Source: Candidatus Aminicenantota bacterium
Lineage (GTDB): Bacteria; Acidobacteriota; Aminicenantia; Aminicenantales; Aminicenantaceae
Assembly: GCA_016926925.1 (NCBI GenBank)
Contig: JAFGNQ010000092.1
Location: 1-13,220, forward strand
Reading direction: 5' to 3'
DNA: 13,220 nucleotides
Part shown: positions 1-7,364 of the stretch, one piece after another
Layout of the letters: every line of letters begins with the position of its first letter
How positions within the stretch are numbered: position 1 is the first letter of the stretch
Made by a program: the position numbers and the translations under genes
The notes under the pieces: model-generated
Seen by the model: only the letters and a program-made list of their open reading frames with translations
The model's database searches: none
Told to the model about the DNA's origin: nothing

Positions 1-155
1 GATCATCGGTTATCGCCTCAATAAAAAAGGCCTTTTATCCGACTCTTCACTTTCTCGCGGTTGAATCGATTCCGCGGGCTTTCCTTTGCGTCGCTCTCAG
101 GAGAACAATCTGCGAAAGGGCTGCGAGGGAGCCGATACCGACCCAACCTAACCCG

Positions 156-366
156 GTAAGATCGGATCGCCCCAAGGGAAAAAATGGCGGCAATAAGATA
201 TCCGGCTCTTGAGATTGAAGGTGCCGCTTTTTTTTATAAACATCCCAGGTGTGAGATGGGGGGTTCCCGAGTCGAGATTGCTGCAAAGGCGAGACTGCGG
301 CCCATGAGGCTGCAGTGAACTACGCCGGGTGGGCTGCAACGAAGGCTTTGGTGTAAGATCGGATCG
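156..366 (+). repeat. 14-base direct repeat pair GTAAGATCGGATCG
   Basis: GTAAGATCGGATCG occurs exactly at 156-169 and again at 353-366, 197 bases apart on the same strand, and both copies are followed within a few bases by a C run. The second copy sits just inside the right arm of the long inverted repeat. The flanks are otherwise dissimilar, so this is not a simple tandem duplication of a longer unit. Its function is unknown. Confidence 0.7.
187..235 (+). terminator. Possible Rho-independent terminator (plus strand)
   Basis: GCGGCA at 187-192 pairs with TGCCGC at 222-227, and eight T residues follow immediately (228-235). The loop is long (29 bases), which weakens the call, although the T8 tract directly abutting a GC-rich 6-bp stem is typical. 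It would end a plus-strand transcript coming from the left of the window or from a small RNA within 1-186. The final T is also the first base of a TATAAA -10-like hexamer (235-240). Confidence 0.35.
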
Positions 367-381
367 TGAACCCCCATCTCA
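252..381 (+). repeat. Long inverted repeat bounding a 130-base element (possible structured RNA or MITE)
   Basis: TGAGATGGGGGGTTC at 252-266 is the reverse complement, apart from one extra G, of GAACCCCCATCTCA at 368-381, giving a 14-bp stem around about 100 bases. Inside, CTGCGGCC and GGCTGCAG close an 8-bp hairpin around CATGA (about 295-315). It contains a G-T pair that works as G-U only if the plus strand is transcribed, and a TATAAA at 235-240 lies at -10 distance from the left arm. These two points favour a plus-strand RNA. The GAGATG/CATCTC ends recall 6S RNA closing stems, but 130 bases is short for 6S and I could not identify its central bubble. A MITE with terminal inverted repeats is the alternative; no target duplication is obvious. 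The right arm overlaps the stop codon of the neighbouring glycosylphosphotransferase gene. Confidence 0.6.
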
Positions 382-1827
382 GATGGATTTGTCGATGAAT
401 CCCTTAGCCAAAGTCCTCCATAAAATTTTCAAGTCAAGGGCAAAGGACCAGTTCTGAATGTAGTAGAAATCGTAGTCCAACCGTTTGTCGATAGGCGTGT
501 CCTGCCGCAGGCCATGCACTTGAGCCCAGCCTGTGATTCCTGATTTCACCTTGTGGCGCAGCATATATTTCGGAATCTTTTCCCTGAAATCACTGACGAA
601 CTCAGGCCTTTCGGGACGCGGCCCAACTAAGCTCATTTCCCCTTTCAGAACGTTGATCAACTGGGGAAACTCATCAATGCTGTATTTCCTGAGGAATCTT
701 CCGGCCTTGGTTATGCGCTCATCATCAGGCCTGCACATGACGGGGCCGGTCGATGCTTCCGCATCGACTACCATAGTCCGGAACTTGTGTATGGTGAACT
801 TGCGCCCGTCCATACCCACCCTCTCTTGATGATACAATACGGGCCCCTTAGACGTGAACTTGATGATCAGCACGACCAACAGCAGAACGGGTGCCAAAAT
901 GAGGAGAAAAAGCCCCGACACAAAACGATCCATAATCCCTTTCAAGAAAAGCCCCATTCCCCTCATAGTCGGCTCATCGATGGAAATAACGGGAAATCCG
1001 TCGAGATCGTCGATTCTAGCCTTGAGCGTCAAATAATGGAACAGATCTGGGATAATTCTCACGTTGACGGCATACTTATTTACGATTTTGAGCGTCTCCA
1101 GTATTTTCTGGTAATTCCTGAGTTCCAACGCGACATAGACATCACTGATGCCGTTCTTTCCGAGAATGGCTTCGAGCTCCGAAACGGCACCGAGAACAGC
1201 AATCCCCCCATCCACCTCCACCCTCTCCCCTTTTTTCTTCTCGTCATCCAGAAATCCCTTGACGATGAATCCCAGGTCTTTATATCGAACCAGCTTTTGA
1301 GCGACGACTTTGCCCATCTCTCCGGCACCGATGATGAGAACGCTTTTTAAATTCAAGCCTTTGGCGTATCGCCGCTTCATAAGATGATAAATCTGATTCC
1401 TAAAAAAAGAGATCACGAGAACAACGGCCACAAAGTAAAGTGCGATGAATCCATGAGAGATCGTGAATTGCACCTTGAAAAGAGGAGCCTTGCCCCGGCT
1501 GTACGCATTGAGATAATTCAAGACGGTAAAAACGAAGAAAATGGTGATCAGGGAGTTGAGGACGATAAAGAAAAAATCATCGATCTTGGTTCTTTTGAGA
1601 CGCGTCTTGTAAAAACCTTGAAAGTAGAAAACGATCACATGAATCAGCAAGAAAAGAGGAAAAATCATGACATAGTACCGGATGGGAGGGATACCTTTGG
1701 CAGGATCGACAGGGATGATATATCCATAAAATCGAAAGAAATAGGAGTAGAAATAAGAGATCGTGATTCCGAGGATATCACTCAGGAAGAACAGCCACAC
1801 AAGCCCACTTCTCTGACTCTTGATCAT
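379..1827 (-). CDS. Undecaprenyl-phosphate glycosyl-1-phosphate transferase (WcaJ/WbaP-type priming enzyme)
   Basis: This 482-residue protein is predicted to start exopolysaccharide repeat-unit synthesis by moving a sugar-1-phosphate from a nucleotide sugar to undecaprenyl phosphate at the inner membrane. Four membrane segments are visible at about 9-31, 50-70, 86-106 and 121-142. A Rossmann-like CoA_binding_3 domain follows (SVLIIGAGEMG, 162-172), then a membrane helix with a central proline (300-322) and the catalytic bacterial sugar transferase domain. Key motifs are HKFRTM (347-352), the Asp-Glu catalytic pair in SIDEFPQL (383-390), VGPRPERPEF (401-410) and the GITGWAQVHGLR region. Length and order match the WcaJ/EpsL-like polyprenyl glycosylphosphotransferase family; the sugar (glucose, galactose or other) cannot be read from sequence. 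The ATG overlaps the stop of the upstream glycosyltransferase gene by 4 bases (ATGA), implying coupled translation. It is the last gene of the operon. Confidence 0.93.
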   Translation of the reverse strand: MIKSQRSGLVWLFFLSDILGITISYFYSYFFRFYGYIIPVDPAKGIPPIRYYVMIFPLFLLIHVIVFYFQGFYKTRLKRTKIDDFFFIVLNSLITIFFVFTVLNYLNAYSRGKAPLFKVQFTISHGFIALYFVAVVLVISFFRNQIYHLMKRRYAKGLNLKSVLIIGAGEMGKVVAQKLVRYKDLGFIVKGFLDDEKKKGERVEVDGGIAVLGAVSELEAILGKNGISDVYVALELRNYQKILETLKIVNKYAVNVRIIPDLFHYLTLKARIDDLDGFPVISIDEPTMRGMGLFLKGIMDRFVSGLFLLILAPVLLLVVLIIKFTSKGPVLYHQERVGMDGRKFTIHKFRTMVVDAEASTGPVMCRPDDERITKAGRFLRKYSIDEFPQLINVLKGEMSLVGPRPERPEFVSDFREKIPKYMLRHKVKSGITGWAQVHGLRQDTPIDKRLDYDFYYIQNWSFALDLKILWRTLAKGFIDKSI

Positions 1828-2936
1828 TGCTCACTCACGTGTTCAACCCATTTTGTGTTGAAGAAAGACAATGCTTTTCTCTTGAAAGTATCTCTGGAAA
1901 AATTCAGAGCATTCGCTCTAATAGTTTTTTTATTAAAAGTGATGTTCGGAAATTTGTCAAGCACGGCCAAAAGACCGGCCACGCTCAACTCCGAAAACAG
2001 CAGCCCTGTCTCCTCGGGAATAACCGTCTCCGTCGCTCCACCACGCCCGTATGCAATCACAGGGACACCGCACGCCTGGGATTCCAGAGCGTTGATTCCG
2101 AAGTCTTCCTCCCCCGGCATGATGAGGGCCCGTGCTTCCTGATAGCACCGGCGCAGTTCTTCATAAGAAAGAGCGCCCATGAATCGAATGTTGGATTTCG
2201 CCATTCTCTTAAGCCCTTTATAATCCGGTCCCTGGCCGACAATCCTGAGAGGAAGGCCGTTTTGATTAAAGACCCTGACGGCCAGGTCGATTTTTTTGTA
2301 GGGAACCAGTGCTGAAACGATCAGAAAATAGTCATCCACCTTCTCCCCAGGATAAAATAGATCCGTATCTACAGGAGGGTGGATGACATCGGCAGCTCGT
2401 CGGTAGTATTTCTGTATCCTTGCGGCGACAGACCTGGAATTGGCGACGAAATGATCGACCCTGTGCGATGACGATTCATCCCAAATACGAAGTCTGTGCA
2501 TGACGGGAGGAATGACGCGCCTTGCAAAGAACCCAAGCTTATCTGGAGCAAAATAGGAAAAATATTGATTCCAGGCATAGCGCATCGGAGAGTGGACATA
2601 ACAGATATGAAGAGCATCCGGGTTGGGAATCGCTCCCTTGGCTGCACAGTGTGACGTTGAGACGATCATATCGTATTCTTGAAAATCGAAAAGCTCAACC
2701 GCCAGCGGAAACAGCGGCAAATAGAATCTGTACCTCTTTTTCAACAGAGGCAGCCTCTGGATGAAACTGGTATGGATAAGACGCTTTTCGATATCCGCTG
2801 CTTGACTTCCCTGGAAATGGAAGAGAGTGTATATGGGTGCAGTGGGAAATATCTCGGCAAAGACCTCAAGGACCTTTTCCCCACCTCTCTGTCCGGTGAG
2901 CCAGTCGTGGACCAGGGCAACCTTGGGAGTCTCCAT
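1824..2936 (-). CDS. Glycosyltransferase family 4 (WbaZ-like, probable mannosyltransferase)
   Basis: This is a 370-residue cytoplasmic GT-B fold retaining glycosyltransferase. The N-terminal acceptor domain begins with HDWLTGQRGGEKVLE (10-24) and continues with APIYTLFHFQGS (33-44). The HSPMRYAWNQYF stretch (115-126) is typical of the WbaZ-like GT4 subgroup, whose characterised members transfer mannose to O-antigen or exopolysaccharide intermediates. The nucleotide-sugar domain has VSALVPYKKIDLAV (207-220), VGQGP (233-237) and the GT4 E-x7-E motif in GEEDFGINALE (E277, E285), followed by GVPVIAYGRGG. It fits family length (360-380). The start is an ATG with no clear Shine-Dalgarno; 33 bases separate it from the preceding gene of the operon. 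Its 3' end overlaps the priming enzyme gene by 4 bases. The donor sugar is an inference from family resemblance only. Confidence 0.9.
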   Translation of the reverse strand: METPKVALVHDWLTGQRGGEKVLEVFAEIFPTAPIYTLFHFQGSQAADIEKRLIHTSFIQRLPLLKKRYRFYLPLFPLAVELFDFQEYDMIVSTSHCAAKGAIPNPDALHICYVHSPMRYAWNQYFSYFAPDKLGFFARRVIPPVMHRLRIWDESSSHRVDHFVANSRSVAARIQKYYRRAADVIHPPVDTDLFYPGEKVDDYFLIVSALVPYKKIDLAVRVFNQNGLPLRIVGQGPDYKGLKRMAKSNIRFMGALSYEELRRCYQEARALIMPGEEDFGINALESQACGVPVIAYGRGGATETVIPEETGLLFSELSVAGLLAVLDKFPNITFNKKTIRANALNFSRDTFKRKALSFFNTKWVEHVSEQ

Positions 2937-2969
2937 TGAGGATGATTATAAGAAGGGCGCCTTTTTTTG

Positions 2970-4118
2970 TCAAACCTGTCCGGGAGGGGCTCTTTCCAAG
3001 AGCCTGATGTAAAGATCTTGAACTTGCGAGACCATTCGATCAAGGGTGAATCGGCTCCGGATGTCGTCCCTCAAATTTCGTCCTAGTTGCAAGGCATACT
3101 GCCTGTCGTCGAGCAGGCGCTTCACAGCATCAGCCATCGCACCCGTCTTCCCGGGCGGGACAAGGAGGCCTGTTTCATCATGTCTGATCAACTCCCTAAC
3201 ACCATCGACATCGGTGGCGACTACGGGTTTTCCCAACGCAGCAGCCTCGAGGACCGAATAGGGCAATCCTTCCCAAAGGGACGGGAGAACAAAGACATCG
3301 AAACGAGAGAGAAGACTAGGAACATCCTTTCTCTCTCCTAAAAAAAACACAGTTTCGTAAAGTCCCAAACTCCGGGCGAGACGTTCCAGCCGCGATCTCA
3401 GAGGCCCTCCGCCGACAATCCGCACTTTGAGATCGGGGAAATCGTTTCGAATGATTGCTGCAGCTTTCAAGAGATAAGATATTCCTTTTTGACGGTGAAG
3501 CCGGGCGATAGTCCCCACTATCGGGTTTGATGCGTCTCTATCCATGAGCATCCCATCCGGATCTTTCCGTGCCTCCGATTCGTAAAGGGAAAAGTCGAGT
3601 CCGTTCTTGACAACGACTTGTCTGTCTTCGGGCACCAACCTCCATTGTCTTCCTTTATCTCTATCAGCATCGCAGACAAAAATCACGGCATCCGTAAACC
3701 GTGATAAATATTTTTCTTGGAGAATGAAAAGATGCTTCAACACAAAATTCCGGTAATGGAGGTAGTGGATTCCGTGAAGCGTGTGCACAACGACCGGAGA
3801 GAGTCCGCTTCTCCGCACCGCCAAACGTCCATAGAGGCCGGCCACACCCCCGTGTGTATGAAGGACGTCGAATCGATGCCGCTGTATGAGGGAGACAAGG
3901 TCACTGACGGTTTTTTGACGAAAGCGCTTGCTGAAAAAAACTGGAAAATGCGGTATTCCCTGCCGCTTTAGAGCATCGACCAGGGGGCCTTTTTCTCCCG
4001 TACAGACGGATACGGTGAAGAGCTTTGGGTCCAGACCCTCGGCCAATGAAAGAAGGTTGATCTGCCCTCCGCCCAAAAAAGGCCTATCGATCAGCTCCAA
4101 TACATTTTTCGTTTTCAT
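2970..4118 (-). CDS. Glycosyltransferase family 4
   Basis: This 382-residue GT4 transferase starts MKTKNVLELIDRPFLGGGQ, with the glycine-rich acceptor loop at 16-19. Other motifs are DVLHTHGGVAGLYGRL (84-99), VVHTLHGIHY (110-119), VGTIARLHRQKG (201-212), VRIVGGGPLR (232-241) and the catalytic E-x7-E in LWEGLPYSVLE (E283, E291). GKPVVATDVDGVREL follows, a typical GT4 donor-domain tail. The open frame extends upstream to 4262, but that would overlap the GT2 gene by about 150 bases and adds 48 residues with no family resemblance. The ATG at 4118 instead gives an ATGA overlap with the GT2 stop, as at other junctions of this operon, so I chose it. The sugar donor is unknown. Confidence 0.9.
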   Translation of the reverse strand: MKTKNVLELIDRPFLGGGQINLLSLAEGLDPKLFTVSVCTGEKGPLVDALKRQGIPHFPVFFSKRFRQKTVSDLVSLIQRHRFDVLHTHGGVAGLYGRLAVRRSGLSPVVVHTLHGIHYLHYRNFVLKHLFILQEKYLSRFTDAVIFVCDADRDKGRQWRLVPEDRQVVVKNGLDFSLYESEARKDPDGMLMDRDASNPIVGTIARLHRQKGISYLLKAAAIIRNDFPDLKVRIVGGGPLRSRLERLARSLGLYETVFFLGERKDVPSLLSRFDVFVLPSLWEGLPYSVLEAAALGKPVVATDVDGVRELIRHDETGLLVPPGKTGAMADAVKRLLDDRQYALQLGRNLRDDIRSRFTLDRMVSQVQDLYIRLLERAPPGQV

Positions 4119-5005
4119 GTTTCTTTCAGTAAACGGATGAACTTCCTTCTTTCCTCCCTGTCCGGCGATTGGATGAGATTCCCCCATCCGAGAACCAGTC
4201 GAAAATTGACCCAGAGGTATGTCCGGAGGAGGAAAAGATCGGTTTTGGAATTGTGCTTCCAATAGAAATAGAGTTGACTCTTTCTATAGTGATACCGGTT
4301 CAAAAGTCGATTCCCTGCAGTGGTAGCTCCGCCCAAATGAAGGACTCTGGCCTTGGGATGAAAGAGAAGGTTATAGCCCTTGCTTTTGATTCTGGCACAG
4401 AGATCGATATCCTCAAAATATAGAAAAAAGTTTTCATCGAAACAACCGACTTCCTTCATGATCCGGGCCCTGACGCAGAAACATGCGGCGCTCAACCATC
4501 CCACTTGGCGCACCCTGTGGTCTGTTTTCAACCGGATTTTAAAGAAGGCATTGAGGACAGCCTTCTGGAGCAGTTCTCGGAAAAAGCTGACTTTTCGTCC
4601 GAAGGACACTTGGAATCCGTTCCTCTCTGTGAGAAGAGCGGGTCCCACGGCACCGAGCGACTGGTCGGATTTCATCGCATTCAGCATTATCTCCACGGCT
4701 TGAGGCATAACCACGGTATCGGTGTTCAGCAATAGAAGATAATCCCCTCTGCACTCTCGAATCCCCAGATTGTTGGCAGCGGCAAAGCCGGCGTTGTGAC
4801 TGTTGCATATCAGCCGGACATCAGAGAACTGTTCGCGGATGAATTTCTGACTCCCATCCGATGAGTTGTTATCGACTACGATTATCTCGTAGGAAGTTCC
4901 GGAGATATTCTCCCGGACGGACGACAGACATTGACCTAGGTTTTTTCGGTCGTTATAGTTCACGAGAAGGACGGAAAGTTCGACCGAGCTCTTCGGTTTA
5001 GTCAA
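4115..5005 (-). CDS. Glycosyltransferase family 2 (rhamnosyltransferase-like)
   Basis: This is an inverting GT-A fold transferase of 296 residues from the chosen start. The nucleotide-binding strand ELSVLLVNYN (9-18) is followed by EIIVVDNNSSDGS (40-52), the HNAGFAAANNLGI region (70-82) and the metal-binding acidic motif in LLLNTDTVV (91-99). GWLSAACFCVRA and the catalytic-base region FFLYFEDIDLCARIKSKGY (193-211) come next. This pattern is common in rhamnosyl- and other cell-surface GT2 enzymes of the WcaA/WcaE kind. Start choice: an in-frame GTG at 5023 has no ribosome site. The TTG at 5005-5003 lies 4 bases after a strong GGAGGAG (5016-5010) and gives the normal GT2 N-terminus, so I prefer TTG. 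It overlaps the upstream GT4 stop by 8 bases. Confidence 0.9.
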   Translation of the reverse strand: MTKPKSSVELSVLLVNYNDRKNLGQCLSSVRENISGTSYEIIVVDNNSSDGSQKFIREQFSDVRLICNSHNAGFAAANNLGIRECRGDYLLLLNTDTVVMPQAVEIMLNAMKSDQSLGAVGPALLTERNGFQVSFGRKVSFFRELLQKAVLNAFFKIRLKTDHRVRQVGWLSAACFCVRARIMKEVGCFDENFFLYFEDIDLCARIKSKGYNLLFHPKARVLHLGGATTAGNRLLNRYHYRKSQLYFYWKHNSKTDLFLLRTYLWVNFRLVLGWGNLIQSPDREERRKFIRLLKET

Positions 5006-6146
5006 AACACTCCTCCAGAACACTTTCCAGCAGCTTCTTTTGATTTTTTAGAGAAAACCTCTCCACAACCATTGCCTCTCCCCTGTTTGCAGCCCTATCG
5101 AACGCCTCCCTCTCCCGGATAAATGTACAGATAGCCTTCTTCAACTCCTCAGGCTCTCTGGATTCCAAGAGATAGCCATTTTCCCCATGACTGATGATTT
5201 CGGGGATTCCGCCGGATTTGACTGCGACAACCGGAGTTCGGACAGACAGAGCCTCGATGATTGTCCGCCCGAAAGACTCCACCTTAGAGGCGACAAAGAG
5301 GCAGTCCACTGCTTTCAACAGAGGAATGACATCTTTTCGATATCCCGTGAAAACCACCCGTCCCTCAAGTTTCCGGCGTTCGATGAGCTTTTGCAGTCCG
5401 AAGAAATAATTTTTTTGCTTTGATTCTCCGACCAGGAGCACTTTTACCCGGGGATAATCCTCACGCACCATTCCGAGGGCAGTGATCAACTGCCTCTGGC
5501 CTTTTGCAGCGCTAATTCTTCCCACCATGCCCAAAACGACATCCTCCTCCGAAAAGCCCAACGCTCTCCGAACGGATCGGCGATTCGAATCGTCCAAAGG
5601 AAGCACTTCAATCCCGTTGTAAACAAGCCTTACTTTGGGACTCCCACAAAAAGCTTTCTCGCTGGCATGGGAGTTCACCACAACCCGGCATGAAAGACGA
5701 AGTATGAGTTTGGCGAGGGAGCGCTGTCCGAAAATGAAGCGAAGTATAGGTTTCTTCCCTCCAAGGACCTCGTGGATAGCCCAGATATGAGGAATGCCTT
5801 TGATCTTTGCCGCCAGAGCTCCGCTGAAGGATGCGGCGGAATTGCTGAAGACCAAGTGAATGCGGCGTTCCCCGAGAAAACGAGCCAATCGAAAAACACC
5901 CCGCAAGTTCCATAAGTGTGCGAAAGGCTGTTTCCAGAGCCCCGTCTTCCCAGTAAGCCACCATTTTGAGGGAATTATTCGTGTTTCCAATCCCAGCTCT
6001 TTAGCTTGAGCCTCCAACGGTCCTGCCCGTGGTATGACAAGAACGGGCAGAAACCGGCTGCGGTCGATAACGCTCAGCGTTTGCAGAAGCATGAGCTCAG
6101 CTCCATAGAGCTCTGCCGTATGAGAAAGGAAAAGTACTGTTTTCAT
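4998..6146 (-). CDS. Glycosyltransferase family 4
   Basis: This 382-residue GT4 enzyme begins KTVLFLSHTAELYGAELML, with the glycine of the acceptor-binding loop near residue 15. It continues with HLVFSNSAASFSGALAAK (97-114), HIWAIHE (120-126), VVVNSHA, LGMVGRISAAKGQ (205-217), VLLVGES and FTGYRKDV. The catalytic pair is in VESFGRTIIEAL (E290, E298), followed by TPVVAVKSGGIPEII. Length and motif order are normal for GT4 hexosyltransferases of surface polysaccharide clusters; no closer assignment is possible. Its ATG overlaps the stop of the first operon gene by 4 bases, and its tail carries the ribosome site of the GT2 gene (GGAGGAG at 5016-5010). Confidence 0.9.
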   Translation of the reverse strand: MKTVLFLSHTAELYGAELMLLQTLSVIDRSRFLPVLVIPRAGPLEAQAKELGLETRIIPSKWWLTGKTGLWKQPFAHLWNLRGVFRLARFLGERRIHLVFSNSAASFSGALAAKIKGIPHIWAIHEVLGGKKPILRFIFGQRSLAKLILRLSCRVVVNSHASEKAFCGSPKVRLVYNGIEVLPLDDSNRRSVRRALGFSEEDVVLGMVGRISAAKGQRQLITALGMVREDYPRVKVLLVGESKQKNYFFGLQKLIERRKLEGRVVFTGYRKDVIPLLKAVDCLFVASKVESFGRTIIEALSVRTPVVAVKSGGIPEIISHGENGYLLESREPEELKKAICTFIREREAFDRAANRGEAMVVERFSLKNQKKLLESVLEECFD

Positions 6147-7279
6147 CTTCGATCGACTGTGTTTACATAGAGACTAAGCGTTTGTTCTGCCGTCTTATTC
6201 CAGCTGAAGACACGCACCCGCTGTAGGCCCCTTGCTGCCAAATCCGATCTCAAGCCCTCGTCTTTCAAGAGGCAGGTGATCTTTTCCGTCATATCTTCTG
6301 GATCATGGGGATTAAAAAACAGGGCGGCTTCCTGCAGAATCTCAGGAAGGGCGGGGGCTTGAGAGGCTGCAACAGGAAGTCCTGAAGCCATAGCCTCCAG
6401 CAGCGGAAGACCGAATCCCTCGCTAAGAGAAGGGAAAACGAAAAGGGCGGCCAGGCGGTAGACACATCGCAGCTCAGGTTCCTGCAAATACCCAAGAAAA
6501 CGGACATCCTCCTCCAAATGCAACTCCTGGATTTTAGCCAATAGGCGGGCATAGTCTTGACCTGGGCGGCCGACAAGAACCAGGGGGATTCTTGCGTAGA
6601 AACGATGCATGCCTTTCACCGCCTCCAACAACCGTACAAGATTTTTTCGCGGCTCGAATGCTCCTACGAAGAGCAAAAAGGTCGACGGCAAACCGTATTT
6701 TTTCTTAACGGCCTCCAATTCTCCTGCCGACACATCTGTCCAGACATCATGGTCGATGCCCAGATAGACAACGTGGATCTTCCCCTCATCCAGAGTGAAC
6801 CTCTTCAATATCTGCTCCTTCGTGAAGCGGGAAATGGTTACGATCTTATCAGCACGCTGAAGGGATTCTTCCAGCTTCGGAGAAAAGTGGCGCCGGGCTT
6901 CCGTGTCACTCAAATGCGGGTGATCCATGAAGAACAGATCATAGACAGTGACGATTTTCTTGCCTCGGGTTGGGAGTATCAATGGCGTAGGCGAATGCGT
7001 CAGGTCCAAATCCGTCCGGAAGAAAGAATCGAGATAGGGCCAACCTGCCTTATTCCAGAGAAAATTGATCATGCGCACAGGATAGCGAAAGTCACGGAAA
7101 TCGAGCTTGGAAATGGGAGGGATTTTTTCTCTGCGAAACCGGTCTTTCCAGGAAGAAGAAAACAGATAATAGTGGTTGTCCCGGTCGATTCGGGAGAGGC
7201 CAAAGAGCAGGTTCTTGAAATAGACACCGACCCCTGTTTCTTCTTTGAGGAATGGACGAACATCAAAGCCAATCCGCAT
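6143..7279 (-). CDS. Glycosyltransferase family 4 (MtfB-like), first gene of exopolysaccharide operon
   Basis: This 378-residue GT4 transferase has the N-terminus RIGFDVRPFLKEETGVGVY (2-20), characteristic of the MtfB-like subgroup, whose named members act as O-antigen mannosyltransferases. It also has KIVTVYDLFFMDHP (108-121), the KIVTISRFTK helix, VGAFEPRKNL (205-214), VLVGRPG and the E-x7-E motif in SEGFGLPLLEAMASG (E287, E295). LPVAASQAPALPEI follows. The ATG is the family start; no Shine-Dalgarno precedes it. A strong promoter -10 ends only 8 bases upstream of the ATG, so translation probably begins on a leaderless mRNA. Transcription continues through the five genes downstream. The mannose donor is inferred only from subgroup resemblance. 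Confidence 0.92.
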   Translation of the reverse strand: MRIGFDVRPFLKEETGVGVYFKNLLFGLSRIDRDNHYYLFSSSWKDRFRREKIPPISKLDFRDFRYPVRMINFLWNKAGWPYLDSFFRTDLDLTHSPTPLILPTRGKKIVTVYDLFFMDHPHLSDTEARRHFSPKLEESLQRADKIVTISRFTKEQILKRFTLDEGKIHVVYLGIDHDVWTDVSAGELEAVKKKYGLPSTFLLFVGAFEPRKNLVRLLEAVKGMHRFYARIPLVLVGRPGQDYARLLAKIQELHLEEDVRFLGYLQEPELRCVYRLAALFVFPSLSEGFGLPLLEAMASGLPVAASQAPALPEILQEAALFFNPHDPEDMTEKITCLLKDEGLRSDLAARGLQRVRVFSWNKTAEQTLSLYVNTVDRR

Positions 7280-7287
7280 TTGGAGTA

Positions 7288-7316
7288 AATGTATTCCCTG
7301 TGCTGAAAAATGTCAA
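7288..7316 (-). promoter_or_regulatory. Sigma70-type promoter of the exopolysaccharide operon (leaderless)
   Basis: On the minus strand, TTGACA (7316-7311) is a perfect -35. A 17-base spacer separates it from TACATT (7293-7288), a four-of-six -10. Initiation 6-8 bases after the -10 would fall at about 7281-7279, that is, 0-2 bases before the ATG (7279-7277) of the first glycosyltransferase gene. There is no ribosome-binding sequence in that interval, which agrees with leaderless initiation. A GTGTAT pair at 7326-7331 and 7335-7340, 9 bases apart, lies just upstream of the -35 where an activator could sit; that last point is speculative. Confidence 0.7.
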
Positions 7317-7364
7317 GGGAAGCATGTGTATTAAGTGTATGAAACAAAAAAAGTTGCGAAGGTC

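Larger units (their letters stand above)
1..378. other. Left-end intergenic region without a convincing protein gene
   Basis: No open frame here looks like a protein gene. The two short minus-strand frames (47-286 and 148-339) have low-complexity, arginine-rich translations, overlap each other and resemble no family I know. What the stretch does hold is structure. There is a small GC hairpin at 56-76 (CGCGG and CCGCG arms around an AATCGATT core) and an A/T-flanked palindrome AAAAGGCCTTTT at 25-36. A terminator-like stem ends in T8 at 228-235, and a long inverted repeat starts at 252. The spacer may carry one or two small plus-strand RNAs, but this is inference; no known RNA family was recognised with confidence. 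Confidence 0.5.

Noticed and set aside
158..169. AGATCGGA in both repeat copies resembles the start of a common sequencing adapter
   Set aside because: Only 8 bases match and the following bases differ from the adapter, so contamination is not supported.
47..286. Minus-strand 79-codon frame ending in a hydrophobic stretch and basic tail, faintly like a C-terminal sorting signal
   Set aside because: There is no PEP or LPXTG-like motif, no sensible N-terminus or ribosome site, and it overlaps the terminator-like and inverted-repeat structures.
1384..2142. 252-codon plus-strand open frame opposite the polysaccharide genes
   Set aside because: It is antisense to two well-recognised genes (priming transferase and WbaZ-like GT4), and its translation is charged, low-complexity and family-free.
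4119..4262. N-terminal extension of the GT4 gene to an upstream start at 4262
   Set aside because: It would overlap the GT2 gene heavily, and the added 48 residues look non-coding; the ATG at 4118 fits the operon's ATGA pattern.
6557..7288. 243-codon plus-strand open frame
   Set aside because: It is a shadow of the first glycosyltransferase gene on the other strand, with no recognisable domain.
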